DNA of 64,000 bases. Origin: Ardenticatenaceae bacterium (GTDB lineage: Bacteria > Chloroflexota > Anaerolineae > Promineifilales > Promineifilaceae). A program made the position numbers and the translations under genes. This document shows, in pieces, positions 9,021 through 17,584 of the stretch (position 1 is its first letter; every line of letters starts with the position of its first letter). Where the stretch lies: positions 1 to 64,000 of the forward strand of contig JACKBV010000022.1 of the NCBI GenBank assembly GCA_020634315.1, given 5' to 3'. The notes beneath the pieces are model-generated. The model was not told where the DNA came from. It searched no databases and worked only from the letters and a program-made list of their open reading frames with translations.

Positions 9021-9644
9021 ATGAGTACTGGTGAATTACGAGATCCACTGCGCTTTGTACAAGCACGTAATGTTGAATTGCAAGCAGAAAATAAGGCTTT
9101 ACAGGAAGAAGTAGACGGGCTGCGTAACATTCTCCACATTCTGTTCTCTTTACAAGAAGTGGCTGGCACGATTACCGAACGGACAGATGTGCTTAATTTG
9201 CTGGATCGCATTCTGCAAATGGCGATGGAAAGCATCAACGCCGAAGATGGATCCTTATTACTGGTTGATCCCGACGCAAAAGAGTTGGTGTTTGTGGTGG
9301 TTCATGGGCAAATTCGTGAAGCGCTAGTAGGGCACCGACTACCTTTGGGGCATGGCATCGCGGGTTGGGTTGCCGAACACGGCGAGCCGGTACGGGTACG
9401 TGATGTCAGTCTGGACTCTCGTTTTTCGCCCGATGTCGATCAGGAATACAATTTCCATACACGCTCTCTGCTGTGTGTGCCACTTATTAGTGGGGATCGG
9501 GTTTTGGGTGTCATCCAGGCGTTAAATAAGGTTGACGGCGAACAGTTTATTGACCTGGAATTAACCTTGTTGGGTATTGTGGCTCAATTGGCGGCGGCAG
9601 CGATATACAGGGCGGAAACGGCCGTTACCCCCGAACCCGCCTGA
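9021..9644 (+). CDS. GAF-domain sensor protein
   Basis: 207 residues, preceded by AGGAGG. An N-terminal coiled coil (about residues 10-50, LQAENKALQEEVDGL) leads into a complete GAF domain (about 55-195): INAEDGSLLLVD, GHGIAGWVAEHGEPVRVRDV, and RSLLCVPLISGDRVLGVIQALNK. No kinase, cyclase or phosphodiesterase output domain is attached. It therefore probably signals through dimerisation or a partner. The final codons include an iterated palindrome (ETAV). The gene ends 110 bp before the RiPP-like gene. Confidence 0.9.
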   Translation: MSTGELRDPLRFVQARNVELQAENKALQEEVDGLRNILHILFSLQEVAGTITERTDVLNLLDRILQMAMESINAEDGSLLLVDPDAKELVFVVVHGQIREALVGHRLPLGHGIAGWVAEHGEPVRVRDVSLDSRFSPDVDQEYNFHTRSLLCVPLISGDRVLGVIQALNKVDGEQFIDLELTLLGIVAQLAAAAIYRAETAVTPEPA

Positions 9645-9753
9645 CCGACCTGTAAAGCAGTTGATTGACAAGCACACAGAGCAACGCCATACTACTTACT
9701 GGCAACAACAAACATTAACCAAATTTAATATGATGTCATCAGGGAGATATGAA

Positions 9754-9972
9754 ATGTCAGATATTGTAAAGGAAATCATTGAACGCGCGGTCAAGGATGA
9801 AGCCTTCCGCAAACTTCTTTTTGAAAATTCAACTGAAGCGCTTAAAGGGTATACACTCACCGACGAAGATCGTTCCCTACTTGAAAGCCTCGACGAAGAA
9901 AATTTCGATCAGTTTGCCGGTGGGTTGGGCGACCGAACCACAAAAGGGACATGGGTTCCCGGTGTGGGATAA
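9754..9972 (+). CDS. Small protein resembling Os1348/NHLP-type RiPP precursor
   Basis: A 72-residue protein whose ATG follows AGGGAG. Residues 1-55 (IVKEIIERAVKDEAFRKLL, then EALKGYTLTDEDRSLLESLD) have the periodicity of nitrile-hydratase-like leader peptides of the Os1348 type: helix with A-x-x-D-x-x-F-R-x-x-L and a GYxLTxEDRxxL turn. The end, FAGGLGDRTTKGTWVPGVG, has a Gly-Gly-like junction (56-57) and a short polar tail that could be a core peptide. No maturation enzyme is adjacent, so it is a candidate only. A perfect terminator follows directly, so it is a monocistronic transcript or the end of one with the GAF gene. Confidence 0.72.
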   Translation: MSDIVKEIIERAVKDEAFRKLLFENSTEALKGYTLTDEDRSLLESLDEENFDQFAGGLGDRTTKGTWVPGVG

Positions 9973-9981
9973 AGCAAACAA

Positions 9982-10011
9982 AAAAGCTCGATGGTGAATC
10001 GAGCTTTTTTA
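9982..10011 (+). terminator. Intrinsic terminator after the RiPP-like gene
   Basis: AAAAGCTCGA (9982-9991) pairs with TCGAGCTTTT (9999-10008), then T residues. Because the left arm begins with A residues it can also serve the convergent cyclase gene. Confidence 0.9.
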
Positions 10012-10020
10012 TTTCACATC

Positions 10021-13000
10021 CTATTTTCTACCTGATTGCAGAGCTTCAAGGTGCAATAGGCAATCCTTTCCCAACTGCTGCCAGTTCGCCTCCTGACTCG
10101 CCAACAACAATTTCGCAGCCTCTTGCAAACAGTAAACTTTATCATTGTAGCGCGAACGATTCAGCGCAGATTGTATCGACTCCTGCAAATACCCAAATTT
10201 TTGCTCCGCCGCCGCTTCTAGCTGCGCCAATTGCAAATAAAGCAATGGCAAATAATCAAGCGATCCCCCAGCAAAAACAGCTTCTAAAGCGAGGCTCGTT
10301 AACTCTTTAGCCAACAATTGATGATTCGTGGCTAAATGCGTGCGTGCCAACGAATAAAGCACGATTGGTTTCCACCACGAAAAATTCTTTTCCTCAATAA
10401 TATCCCTTGCTTCATTCAAATGATGCAAGGCTTGCACATAATCCCCTTGATGTAATGCAATATCCCCATATCCGATTAACAAACGGGCATATTTTTCAGG
10501 GTAATTCTCTGGCCGTTCTTCAATGATGATTCTGGCTTGCTCCAGCCGCTCATACATCGCTTCCCATTCATGTAAACTACGATGATATTCATAGGCCAAC
10601 ACCAAATAAAGTTCGGCAAGACCTTTTTCATCGTCCATGCCCACAAATAGATTGAAGGCATCTTGAAAAGCACGTAACGATTCAGGGAATTTCCCTAAAT
10701 AGGCAAGCACCTCTGCCTTGTTACCCAAAAATTGTGCAAGAAAACTACGGCTGATCTCCTTCACCGAGGCAATGGCCTCATCAAAAGTAGCCAGAGCCTC
10801 TTCGTGACGCCCTAACTGCGCCTGAATGAGCGCAATGTTATTCAGGGCAGAAGCAATGCTAACAGGCACACTAAAATTGCGTGACAGATCAACACTTTTT
10901 TGCATGGCAACCAATGCCTGCTCAAGGTTTTGCTGCATGAAATAAACAAAGGCAATGCCTTCGAGCACGCGTGCCAGCCGTTCGTTGTTACGCGTCAACA
11001 AGCATATTTCTTCGGCCTGGCGCAAGTGGGTAAGTGCCGGTTCGTAATCGAGCATGACGCCGGCCGCCAGGCCGCACCACAGATGCGCCAAGGCCAGGTC
11101 ACTTTGCGTAATGGTGTCGTGCCATTGGTCAATGACTTGCTCCACCGCAGCCCGCGCCTCATTGAAACGACCTTGCCGGTACTTTAATTCGGCCATCAAG
11201 TTGTAAGCTTGCGCCATCCGGGGAATGTCGTTGTGCGCCTGCGCCAGGTGAATGGCCTGGTCAACATACTCGGTGGCGGCGTTGAAGTCGCCAAGGAAAC
11301 GTAGGGCTTCGCTGCGTGCCAGGTAAAGCTCAACGGCCGTTTCCCACCACCCTTCCACACCCAATATCTGCAAATGCTTCTCCGCCAACGTGTACAACTC
11401 GACAGCATCGGCATTCGCGAAAATAGCACGCGCATCATGACCGGCGGCCAGCGCATAATGCAGCGCCTTCTCGTGTGCGTCAGCGCGGCTGAAATGATAA
11501 GCCAAAATCGGGTGAATCGGCTTCAAATTGTCAGAGTAGCTGCTTTCCAGCCAGGAAGCCAGACCATCATGCAACGCCTGCCGCCGTGCGTAGGGCAGGC
11601 TTTCATAGGCAACTTCGTGCGTCATGGCATGTTGAAACAGGTAAACCCACTCCGGATCGGCCGTGACCAAGCGTGTCATCTCTTCGGCAGACAACATGTC
11701 TAACAGTTCGCCAACCATGGCACGCGGCATATTGGGCGTAATGCGATGCAGGGGTTCGCGCCCAAACTGCCGCCCAATCACCGAGGCGACTTGCAGCAAG
11801 TCGCGGCTGGCCGGTGGCAGCCGGTCCAAACGCGCCAACAACAAGCCATGAATGGTGTCGGGGATTTGCATTTGCGAAAGAAGCGCTTCGTTAATGTGCA
11901 AACGGCCGTTTCGCCGCAGCACGCCCACATCCAACATCACATTCAGCGCCTCTTCCAAAAAGAGTGGGTTGACCGGGCTGTCGCGTCCGTCACGGTCACG
12001 CAGCCCAAGCTGCTGCTCCAACGCGGGCGGCAGTTCACGCGCCCCAACCAACGAGTTTAATAAATCGCGTGCCGGTTCGGGGGTTAAATCAGCAAGGGTA
12101 ACGGCCGTACAGATCGGCTGCTGCAACACATCCAGCGTCATGTCAAAATTATCAGGGCGCAGGGTCAACGCAATCGTCACGGCCGTTTGCCCAAATTGCT
12201 GCGCCAGGTGATCGACCAACGCCAGGCTAACTTGATCGGCCCAATGAATATTTTCCAAAATTAGCAGCACGGGCTGCGTGGTGGCGCGTGCCTGGAAACA
12301 GCGCTGCACCAATGTAAAGAAACGCGCCTGCCGCGCTTCGGCCGTTAATGCGGCCAGCGCCTCTGCCTGCGGAATGGGTAAACCCAGCACTTCTGCCCAC
12401 AAGCCAACATCATCACCGACATCGGGAACCAGCGCCGTGGTGAGTTGGACAACGGCCGTTCCCTGAGCGCTGGCATCCATCGTCGCCTTCAATCCAAAAA
12501 AATCATGCCAGATATTGTGCCAGGGTGCGTAAGGTGTATCGGCCGTGTGCGGATGGCAAACACCAACCAGACCCAATCCACCTATGTCCAGCCAATATTC
12601 CACCCCTTCGGCAAGCAAGCGCGTTTTACCCACGCCCGCATCTCCGGAGATGGCGACGACGCTGCCCACGCCATAACGAGCAATATCCATGCTGCCCAAC
12701 AGCCGATCTAGCTCTTCTTCGCGCCCGATAAACGGCCGTTCCCATCGCCCAAAATACGCCTGTAACTGCGTCGTTGTCGTCTGATCGCTCACGGCGCGGT
12801 ATGGATGAATCGTGATTTGCTTGCCCTTCACATGAATGGGAGTCAACGCGGCAAATTCAAGCGAGTTACCACACCGCTCGGCGGTAATGGCATCGGTCAA
12901 AACCTGGCTGTTGTCACACACCTGCATCAACCGCGCCGACAGGTTAACATAATCGCCAACAACCGTGTATTCGCGGCGTGAATCAGACCCGACCGGCCCG

Positions 13001-14145
13001 GCAAACACCTTGCCTACCGCCAGCCCAATGTGCTGCGCGGCAATGTAATCGGGGCACTCGCGCTGCAATGCCAGGGCACAGCGCACCGCCTGATCCGGCG
13101 CATCGGGGGCCACAGGTGCGCCAAACATGATGTGTAGTTGATTGCCCTTGTCGCCCGTGAGGACGCGGTTAACACGGCCGTTTTCGCTGCCAAAACGAGC
13201 CACCACCCCGCTTGCCCATTGATAATAGGCTTGCAGTCGCTGCCCCATTTCGGCCGTTTCAATAGCCGAAGAGGGGTCTTCGTCACCGACAAAGGCAAAC
13301 TGGACAAACATGCTCGTCACCGGGCGATGCTCGGCCAATATCTCTAAATCCGGGTTCGTGAGGCGTTGGTAAAGTGCGGAAGGGATGAAGGGGGCGGCGT
13401 AATGCGCCAGACGCGAGCAAGCTATCTGATCATGGTTGGCCCAATCCAACACAATTTGTGAGGCGGGAATGGGCAATGGTGTCGTCAGTTTGGTGAAAGC
13501 GGCCGTAGCCAACAGGCCAGCGTGTGCCATGACGGCGCGGCTGGCAACAACCTGCCCGGACACTGCCTGTTTTTCAGCGGCGGCGGCCTCGTCTACGGCT
13601 GGCCCGGTGAGAACGAATTCCAGCCCATTCGTGGGACTGCCGACAATGAGTTCCTGGCAACGGCCGTATCCCACACCAATTTTGATCGTCAAATGAAAAA
13701 ATGGATTTTTGTCTGGCGGGCGATTGGTTACCACCCGTTCAAAGCTGATCAGCATCAACTGCTGCATTTGCTGCGCACAAGATAAGGCACGCACCGCTGC
13801 CTGCCCATCATCATCCGGGAAATAAACCGACATCGCGTCGCCATAAAAATGGCTCACAGCACCACCCATCTGATGAATGATGTCAATCATCGCGGTGAAG
13901 GTGAGCAGCAAGACGCGGTTCACTTCCTCCGCACCGCGCGGACCATCCGAGGCCAACTCCTCAGACATCGCTGTAAAACCGGAAATATCAGAGAAAAGGG
14001 TAGCGGCCGTTAATGAACGCGGCTGCCCTGGCTCAGGCAACCCCTCTGCCAAAATTTGGCGGGCCAGCGTAACCGGGATATAGGCTGCCAGACGCCGTGC
14101 CAATTGTTGTGGAGATTGAGGGGATGTTGGTACTTCTGTCGGCAT
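10021..14145 (-). CDS. Class III cyclase-like / AAA ATPase / TPR regulator
   Basis: A 1374-residue soluble signalling protein. Two class III cyclase modules come first. Residues about 40-210 keep both metal-binding aspartates (TLFSDISGFTAMSE, FYGDAMSVYF). Residues about 265-440 lack the first Asp (MFVQFAFVG) but keep TGDKGNQLHIMFG and the C-terminal REYTVVGDYVNLSARL. An AAA/STAND-like ATPase follows (FIGREEELDRLL, GDAGVGKTRLL, Walker B LLILENIHWAD), then about twelve TPRs to the end. The architecture resembles large bacterial and sAC-type adenylyl cyclases in which a degenerate and an intact cyclase half form one site. Ligand and product are not provable here. The start has only a weak ribosome site. 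Confidence 0.9.
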   Translation of the reverse strand: MPTEVPTSPQSPQQLARRLAAYIPVTLARQILAEGLPEPGQPRSLTAATLFSDISGFTAMSEELASDGPRGAEEVNRVLLLTFTAMIDIIHQMGGAVSHFYGDAMSVYFPDDDGQAAVRALSCAQQMQQLMLISFERVVTNRPPDKNPFFHLTIKIGVGYGRCQELIVGSPTNGLEFVLTGPAVDEAAAAEKQAVSGQVVASRAVMAHAGLLATAAFTKLTTPLPIPASQIVLDWANHDQIACSRLAHYAAPFIPSALYQRLTNPDLEILAEHRPVTSMFVQFAFVGDEDPSSAIETAEMGQRLQAYYQWASGVVARFGSENGRVNRVLTGDKGNQLHIMFGAPVAPDAPDQAVRCALALQRECPDYIAAQHIGLAVGKVFAGPVGSDSRREYTVVGDYVNLSARLMQVCDNSQVLTDAITAERCGNSLEFAALTPIHVKGKQITIHPYRAVSDQTTTTQLQAYFGRWERPFIGREEELDRLLGSMDIARYGVGSVVAISGDAGVGKTRLLAEGVEYWLDIGGLGLVGVCHPHTADTPYAPWHNIWHDFFGLKATMDASAQGTAVVQLTTALVPDVGDDVGLWAEVLGLPIPQAEALAALTAEARQARFFTLVQRCFQARATTQPVLLILENIHWADQVSLALVDHLAQQFGQTAVTIALTLRPDNFDMTLDVLQQPICTAVTLADLTPEPARDLLNSLVGARELPPALEQQLGLRDRDGRDSPVNPLFLEEALNVMLDVGVLRRNGRLHINEALLSQMQIPDTIHGLLLARLDRLPPASRDLLQVASVIGRQFGREPLHRITPNMPRAMVGELLDMLSAEEMTRLVTADPEWVYLFQHAMTHEVAYESLPYARRQALHDGLASWLESSYSDNLKPIHPILAYHFSRADAHEKALHYALAAGHDARAIFANADAVELYTLAEKHLQILGVEGWWETAVELYLARSEALRFLGDFNAATEYVDQAIHLAQAHNDIPRMAQAYNLMAELKYRQGRFNEARAAVEQVIDQWHDTITQSDLALAHLWCGLAAGVMLDYEPALTHLRQAEEICLLTRNNERLARVLEGIAFVYFMQQNLEQALVAMQKSVDLSRNFSVPVSIASALNNIALIQAQLGRHEEALATFDEAIASVKEISRSFLAQFLGNKAEVLAYLGKFPESLRAFQDAFNLFVGMDDEKGLAELYLVLAYEYHRSLHEWEAMYERLEQARIIIEERPENYPEKYARLLIGYGDIALHQGDYVQALHHLNEARDIIEEKNFSWWKPIVLYSLARTHLATNHQLLAKELTSLALEAVFAGGSLDYLPLLYLQLAQLEAAAEQKFGYLQESIQSALNRSRYNDKVYCLQEAAKLLLASQEANWQQLGKDCLLHLEALQSGRK

Positions 14146-14166
14146 AGCAGGGTAAGGGTTCAGTCG

Positions 14167-14703
14167 TCAATCATCATCCTCATCATCATGATAAGGAAAA
14201 AAGCGGTGGTTGAGATATTTGAGCAAACGGTGGGCATCTTCTTCGGCTAGTTGTTCGCCAAAATAGATGCGCTGCGAGCCATAGTCAAAGACAAGGCAGT
14301 GGTGTTCATGGTTATAGTAAAATGGATTCACGTACTGCATGTCATAAGCATCCGTGATTCCCAAAATGGAGACCGGGCGACGCACAATCAACATTTCTTT
14401 GCTGACGAACAAAATTTCTCGATCAGCTGTGTAATATTGCCATCGCTTCCACAACACCTTCCCCAAATAATACCACAGAGCCAACCAGACAAGCATCATC
14501 ACGGTTAGGATAAATGTGTAGCGTTCGCGCTGCGGCAGCACATCACGCACCAGGAAAACGGCAACGACGACAATCATCCCCACCCAAATCAACATGCTGA
14601 TGGTGAAGAGAATGAACAAAACCCATTGGCGGCGCAAAGGCAAAACGACTTTGAGTCGCTCTTCGTTTTCGGCAAAGGTGATATTACTAATTTGGGGAAA
14701 CAT
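14167..14703 (-). CDS. Membrane protein with PH-like (YcxB/bPH2-type) domain
   Basis: A 178-residue protein. Two membrane helices (WVLFILFTISMLIWVGMIVV and FILTVMMLVWLALWYYLG) are followed by a charged segment with strands resembling a bacterial PH domain (YYTADREILFVSKEMLIVRRPVSILG... ). The tail is acidic (HDDEDDD). The function is not known; bPH-type proteins are usually envelope-associated. It lies 21 bp upstream of the cyclase gene on the same strand, so the nucleotidyltransferase, this gene and the cyclase may be co-transcribed. Confidence 0.75.
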   Translation of the reverse strand: MFPQISNITFAENEERLKVVLPLRRQWVLFILFTISMLIWVGMIVVVAVFLVRDVLPQRERYTFILTVMMLVWLALWYYLGKVLWKRWQYYTADREILFVSKEMLIVRRPVSILGITDAYDMQYVNPFYYNHEHHCLVFDYGSQRIYFGEQLAEEDAHRLLKYLNHRFFPYHDDEDDD

Positions 14704-14713
14704 GGTTTATCAC

Positions 14714-15496
14714 TTATGCGGGAACATGCCGATCAACCAGACGCTGAATCTGCTCTTCAAATGAGCGGTCTGGCGTAAAATCGAGGCTGAAAAGACGGAT
14801 AACGGCCGTTCTCGCGGCCAGATAAGCAGACAGCAAGCGCTTCATGTGCTGCGCCGTCGCCTTTGTATCACTCATGTAACTGGCTTCCAGCAAAGCGCGG
14901 CGTGCCGGGTCGCCAGGAGGCAGCACGCGCAACAAGGCTGGCAATGTAAAGTGAAGAAGTTCCAGATACACGGTAAAAGGCTTTTGTTGGTCGCCGCGCA
15001 GCAGCACCCGCAGCACATCCCAATACATGACCCAAAAGCGTTCATCCAGCGCCGCCAATTCTGCTTTGTCCATAAGCGGACGCGGCATCATCGTTTGCGC
15101 ACACAGCGCCTGATAGGCCGCGCCCCAATTCTCTGTATCTTTGAGCAACCGCAGGTCGCGATCCCAGGGATTGGGCAGCAATGTGTCTTGTGTTTCGTAG
15201 CGGAAATCGACTTTGGTGCCGCTGCTGTAGAGGGCGATGTGGAAATACGGTCGTATATGCACGGCATCGAACGATTTCATGGGCACATACGGCAGCACCG
15301 ACTGCACAAATGCCCGCCGATTTTGCCAGGCCAATTCACGCGCCGCTGTGGTGCTAAAAACCAGCGCCACATCCAGGTCGGCATACGCATCTGCTTCACG
15401 CCGCCCATACGAGCCGCTTAAAAAGCAAACGGCAATTGCTGCATCATTGAGCACGCGCTGCTGCAAACGCAGCAGCATGCGATCTTGTTCAAACAT
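14714..15496 (-). CDS. Nucleotidyltransferase-domain protein
   Basis: 260 residues. The N-terminal FLSGSYGRREADAYADLDVALVF is the GSxxxR...DxD active-site signature of the polymerase-beta superfamily (MNT/KNTase type); a further acidic position is in VDFRYET. The remaining helical part (about 130-260) resembles substrate-binding domains of aminoglycoside-like nucleotidyltransferases. The target (small molecule or protein) is unknown. GGGAAGG precedes the ATG. The gene is 11 bp upstream of the PH-like protein gene. Confidence 0.82.
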   Translation of the reverse strand: MFEQDRMLLRLQQRVLNDAAIAVCFLSGSYGRREADAYADLDVALVFSTTAARELAWQNRRAFVQSVLPYVPMKSFDAVHIRPYFHIALYSSGTKVDFRYETQDTLLPNPWDRDLRLLKDTENWGAAYQALCAQTMMPRPLMDKAELAALDERFWVMYWDVLRVLLRGDQQKPFTVYLELLHFTLPALLRVLPPGDPARRALLEASYMSDTKATAQHMKRLLSAYLAARTAVIRLFSLDFTPDRSFEEQIQRLVDRHVPA

Positions 15497-15512
15497 ACCT
15501 TCCCTACCGATT

Positions 15513-16163
15513 TTAAAAACATCCCACCAGGGTCAGGCTCCCAACGCTGATCACCCCAATGATTAAACCGGCTATCACTTGCCCCGGCGTGTGCCGCTGC
15601 AAATAAAGCCGCACCCAACTAACGGAGATAACAAAAGGAAGAACCCACAAACTATGAACCCAGCCAAACACCAGCCCGACAATCATCATCGTTGCCATGA
15701 TGCCGGTCGTGTGAATGCTGATTAACCAAAAAACATTGATAACGCCCAAAAGGATTAATTCAACGACATTAAAAATGGTCAGGCAGCGCAAAATGGCAGG
15801 GCCATCTAGCCATGTAAACAGGCCAAAGGTGGCAACCCCACACAAGACAGCGACAACATACGGCAAGTGGCGTTCGCCTGTGTTGCTCATATGTAATTCG
15901 GCAATGCGCCCAGTTTTGAGCAAAAAAAGGACAAAAAGGATAGGCAGTAAAGAGACGAGGAATCCATAAACAGCCGCCCAGGCTACCCCCTCCCAAAACG
16001 GCCGTTCCTTCAAAGCAATCGCCAACCCCAACACGGAAAACATGACCGGCGGGCTAACGATATTTGAATAAACACGCGCGGCTTTGACCTTGCCTACGCG
16101 ATTGTGTACCAATTCATCAAGCGGCTTTTTCATCAGTAAATAAGCAATAACGGCCGTAAACAC
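15513..16163 (-). CDS. PAP2-like integral membrane protein
   Basis: 216 residues with about six membrane segments. Phosphatase-like motifs are partial: KTGRIAELHMSN...ERH, then SIHTTGIMA and RLYLQRHTPGQVIAG, which parallel the KxxxxxxRP / PSGH / SRxxxxxHxxxD set of PAP2 enzymes, with the last Asp replaced by a Gln/Val region. Lipid or sugar phosphatase activity is therefore plausible but not assured. The open frame begins with GTG inside a hairpin built from two iterated palindromes; ATG at 16133 is an alternative start and neither has a clear ribosome site. Confidence 0.7.
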   Translation of the reverse strand: MFTAVIAYLLMKKPLDELVHNRVGKVKAARVYSNIVSPPVMFSVLGLAIALKERPFWEGVAWAAVYGFLVSLLPILFVLFLLKTGRIAELHMSNTGERHLPYVVAVLCGVATFGLFTWLDGPAILRCLTIFNVVELILLGVINVFWLISIHTTGIMATMMIVGLVFGWVHSLWVLPFVISVSWVRLYLQRHTPGQVIAGLIIGVISVGSLTLVGCF

Positions 16164-16200
16164 TGTCCATGAGATTACTCACGCGTGTTTACGGCCGTTA
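16148..16200. repeat. 16-bp inverted repeat built from two ACGGCCGT copies
   Basis: TAACGGCCGTAAACAC (16148-16163) and its exact complement (16185-16200) are separated by 21 bp. It lies between the S-adenosylhomocysteinase stop and the PAP2-like start; the left arm contains the GTG start. It could terminate the upstream transcript or hide the start codon, but no T-tract follows. Confidence 0.75.
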
Positions 16201-16217
16201 CCATCAACGAATTAAAC

Positions 16218-17477
16218 TCACGTTCCTTCTTCCCAGGAGTTGAGGTATTTCACCTGCTGTGGTGTCAGGGTATCAATCGTAACACCCATGGCTCCTAACT
16301 TAATACGAGCGATCTCTTGATCCACTTCTTCGGGCACCGTGTAGACTTTGTTTTCCAGAGTCCCTTTGTTATCCAAGATATACTTGGCAGAGAGAGCCTG
16401 ACCGGCAAAGCTCATATCCATCACGGCTGCCGGATGTCCCTCGGCGGCGGCCAGGTTGATCAGACGCCCTTCACCCAACAGGTTGAGTTTGCGCCCATCT
16501 TTCAACGTGAACTGCTCGACAAACGGCCGTACCAGTTTCGCATCTGCTACCGACATTTCGCGCAGCGCTTTCTTGTTGATTTCCACATCAAAATGGCCGG
16601 AATTTGCCAGCAATGCGCCATCTTTCATGATCGCCATGTGGTGGCTGTCAATGACGTTAATGTCGCCAGTAGCCGTCACAAAAATGTCGCCCTCTTTGGC
16701 CGCTTGCGCCATTGGCATCACGCGGAACCCATCCATCACTGCTTCCAAAGCCTTCAGGTGGTCAATCTCGGTGACGACGACGTTGGCACCCAACCCTTTG
16801 GCACGCATGGCGATACCACGGCTGCACCAACCATACCCGGCAACAACAACGGTACGCCCGGCAATGAGGTAGTTTGTGGCACGAATGATGCCGTCCATCG
16901 TGGATTGTCCAGTGCCATAACGATTGTCAAAGAGATGCTTGGTCATGGCGTCGTTGACGGCCATCATTGGGAATTCCAACGCGCCGTCAGCGGCCATAGC
17001 ACGCAAACGGACGATGCCCGTTGTCGTCTCTTCGGTGCCGCCCAAAATGTTAGGCAGCACATCGCGCCGCGATTTGTGCAAGGTGCTGACCAAATCAGCG
17101 CCATCATCCATGATGATGTGCGGTTTGTGGTCGAGCACAGCATTGATGTGCTTATGGTAAGTTGCCGTGTCTTCGCCCTTGATGGCAAAGACGGGGATTT
17201 CATAATAGGAAACGAGAGCCGCCGCGACGTCATCTTGCGTGCTCAGCGGATTGCTGGCAGACAAAACCACGTCCGCGCCACCTGCCTGCAAGGCGATCAT
17301 CAGGTTTGCCGTCTCGGTGGTGACATGCATGGTTGCGCCAACACGCACACCGGCAAACGGCCGTTCCGCGCCAAACTGCTCTTGAATGCCGCGCAGCACA
17401 GCCATTTCCTGCTCCGCCCACTCAATACGGTGTCGACCACCAGGGGCCAAGTCTACATTTTTAATATCGTAATCCAT
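16218..17477 (-). CDS. ahcY: S-adenosylhomocysteinase
   Basis: A 419-residue cytosolic enzyme that splits S-adenosylhomocysteine into adenosine and homocysteine. Signatures are present in order: ATMHVTTETANL, GGTEETTTGIVRL, NDAMTKHLFDNRYGTGQS (NAD-contacting Lys/Asp/Asn), the GYGWCSRGIAMRAKGLGA dinucleotide fold, ATGDINVI and NSGHFDVEI. It is the short type without the C-terminal Lys-Tyr extension of eukaryotic enzymes, and ends YLNSWEEGT. The probable adenosine kinase lies 107 bp upstream on the same strand, which makes sense because adenosine removal drives this reversible reaction. The ribosome site GAGGAG is about 13 bases from the ATG, longer than usual. Confidence 0.97.
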   Translation of the reverse strand: MDYDIKNVDLAPGGRHRIEWAEQEMAVLRGIQEQFGAERPFAGVRVGATMHVTTETANLMIALQAGGADVVLSASNPLSTQDDVAAALVSYYEIPVFAIKGEDTATYHKHINAVLDHKPHIIMDDGADLVSTLHKSRRDVLPNILGGTEETTTGIVRLRAMAADGALEFPMMAVNDAMTKHLFDNRYGTGQSTMDGIIRATNYLIAGRTVVVAGYGWCSRGIAMRAKGLGANVVVTEIDHLKALEAVMDGFRVMPMAQAAKEGDIFVTATGDINVIDSHHMAIMKDGALLANSGHFDVEINKKALREMSVADAKLVRPFVEQFTLKDGRKLNLLGEGRLINLAAAEGHPAAVMDMSFAGQALSAKYILDNKGTLENKVYTVPEEVDQEIARIKLGAMGVTIDTLTPQQVKYLNSWEEGT

Positions 17478-17584
17478 ATCGTAAAACTATCTCCTCAAAA
17501 GAATTTTATACAAAGGGGCAAAGAGGCAAAGATACAAAGGGCACACAGCAAAGAAACATCCACGCTCCGTTACTTCACCCTGCC

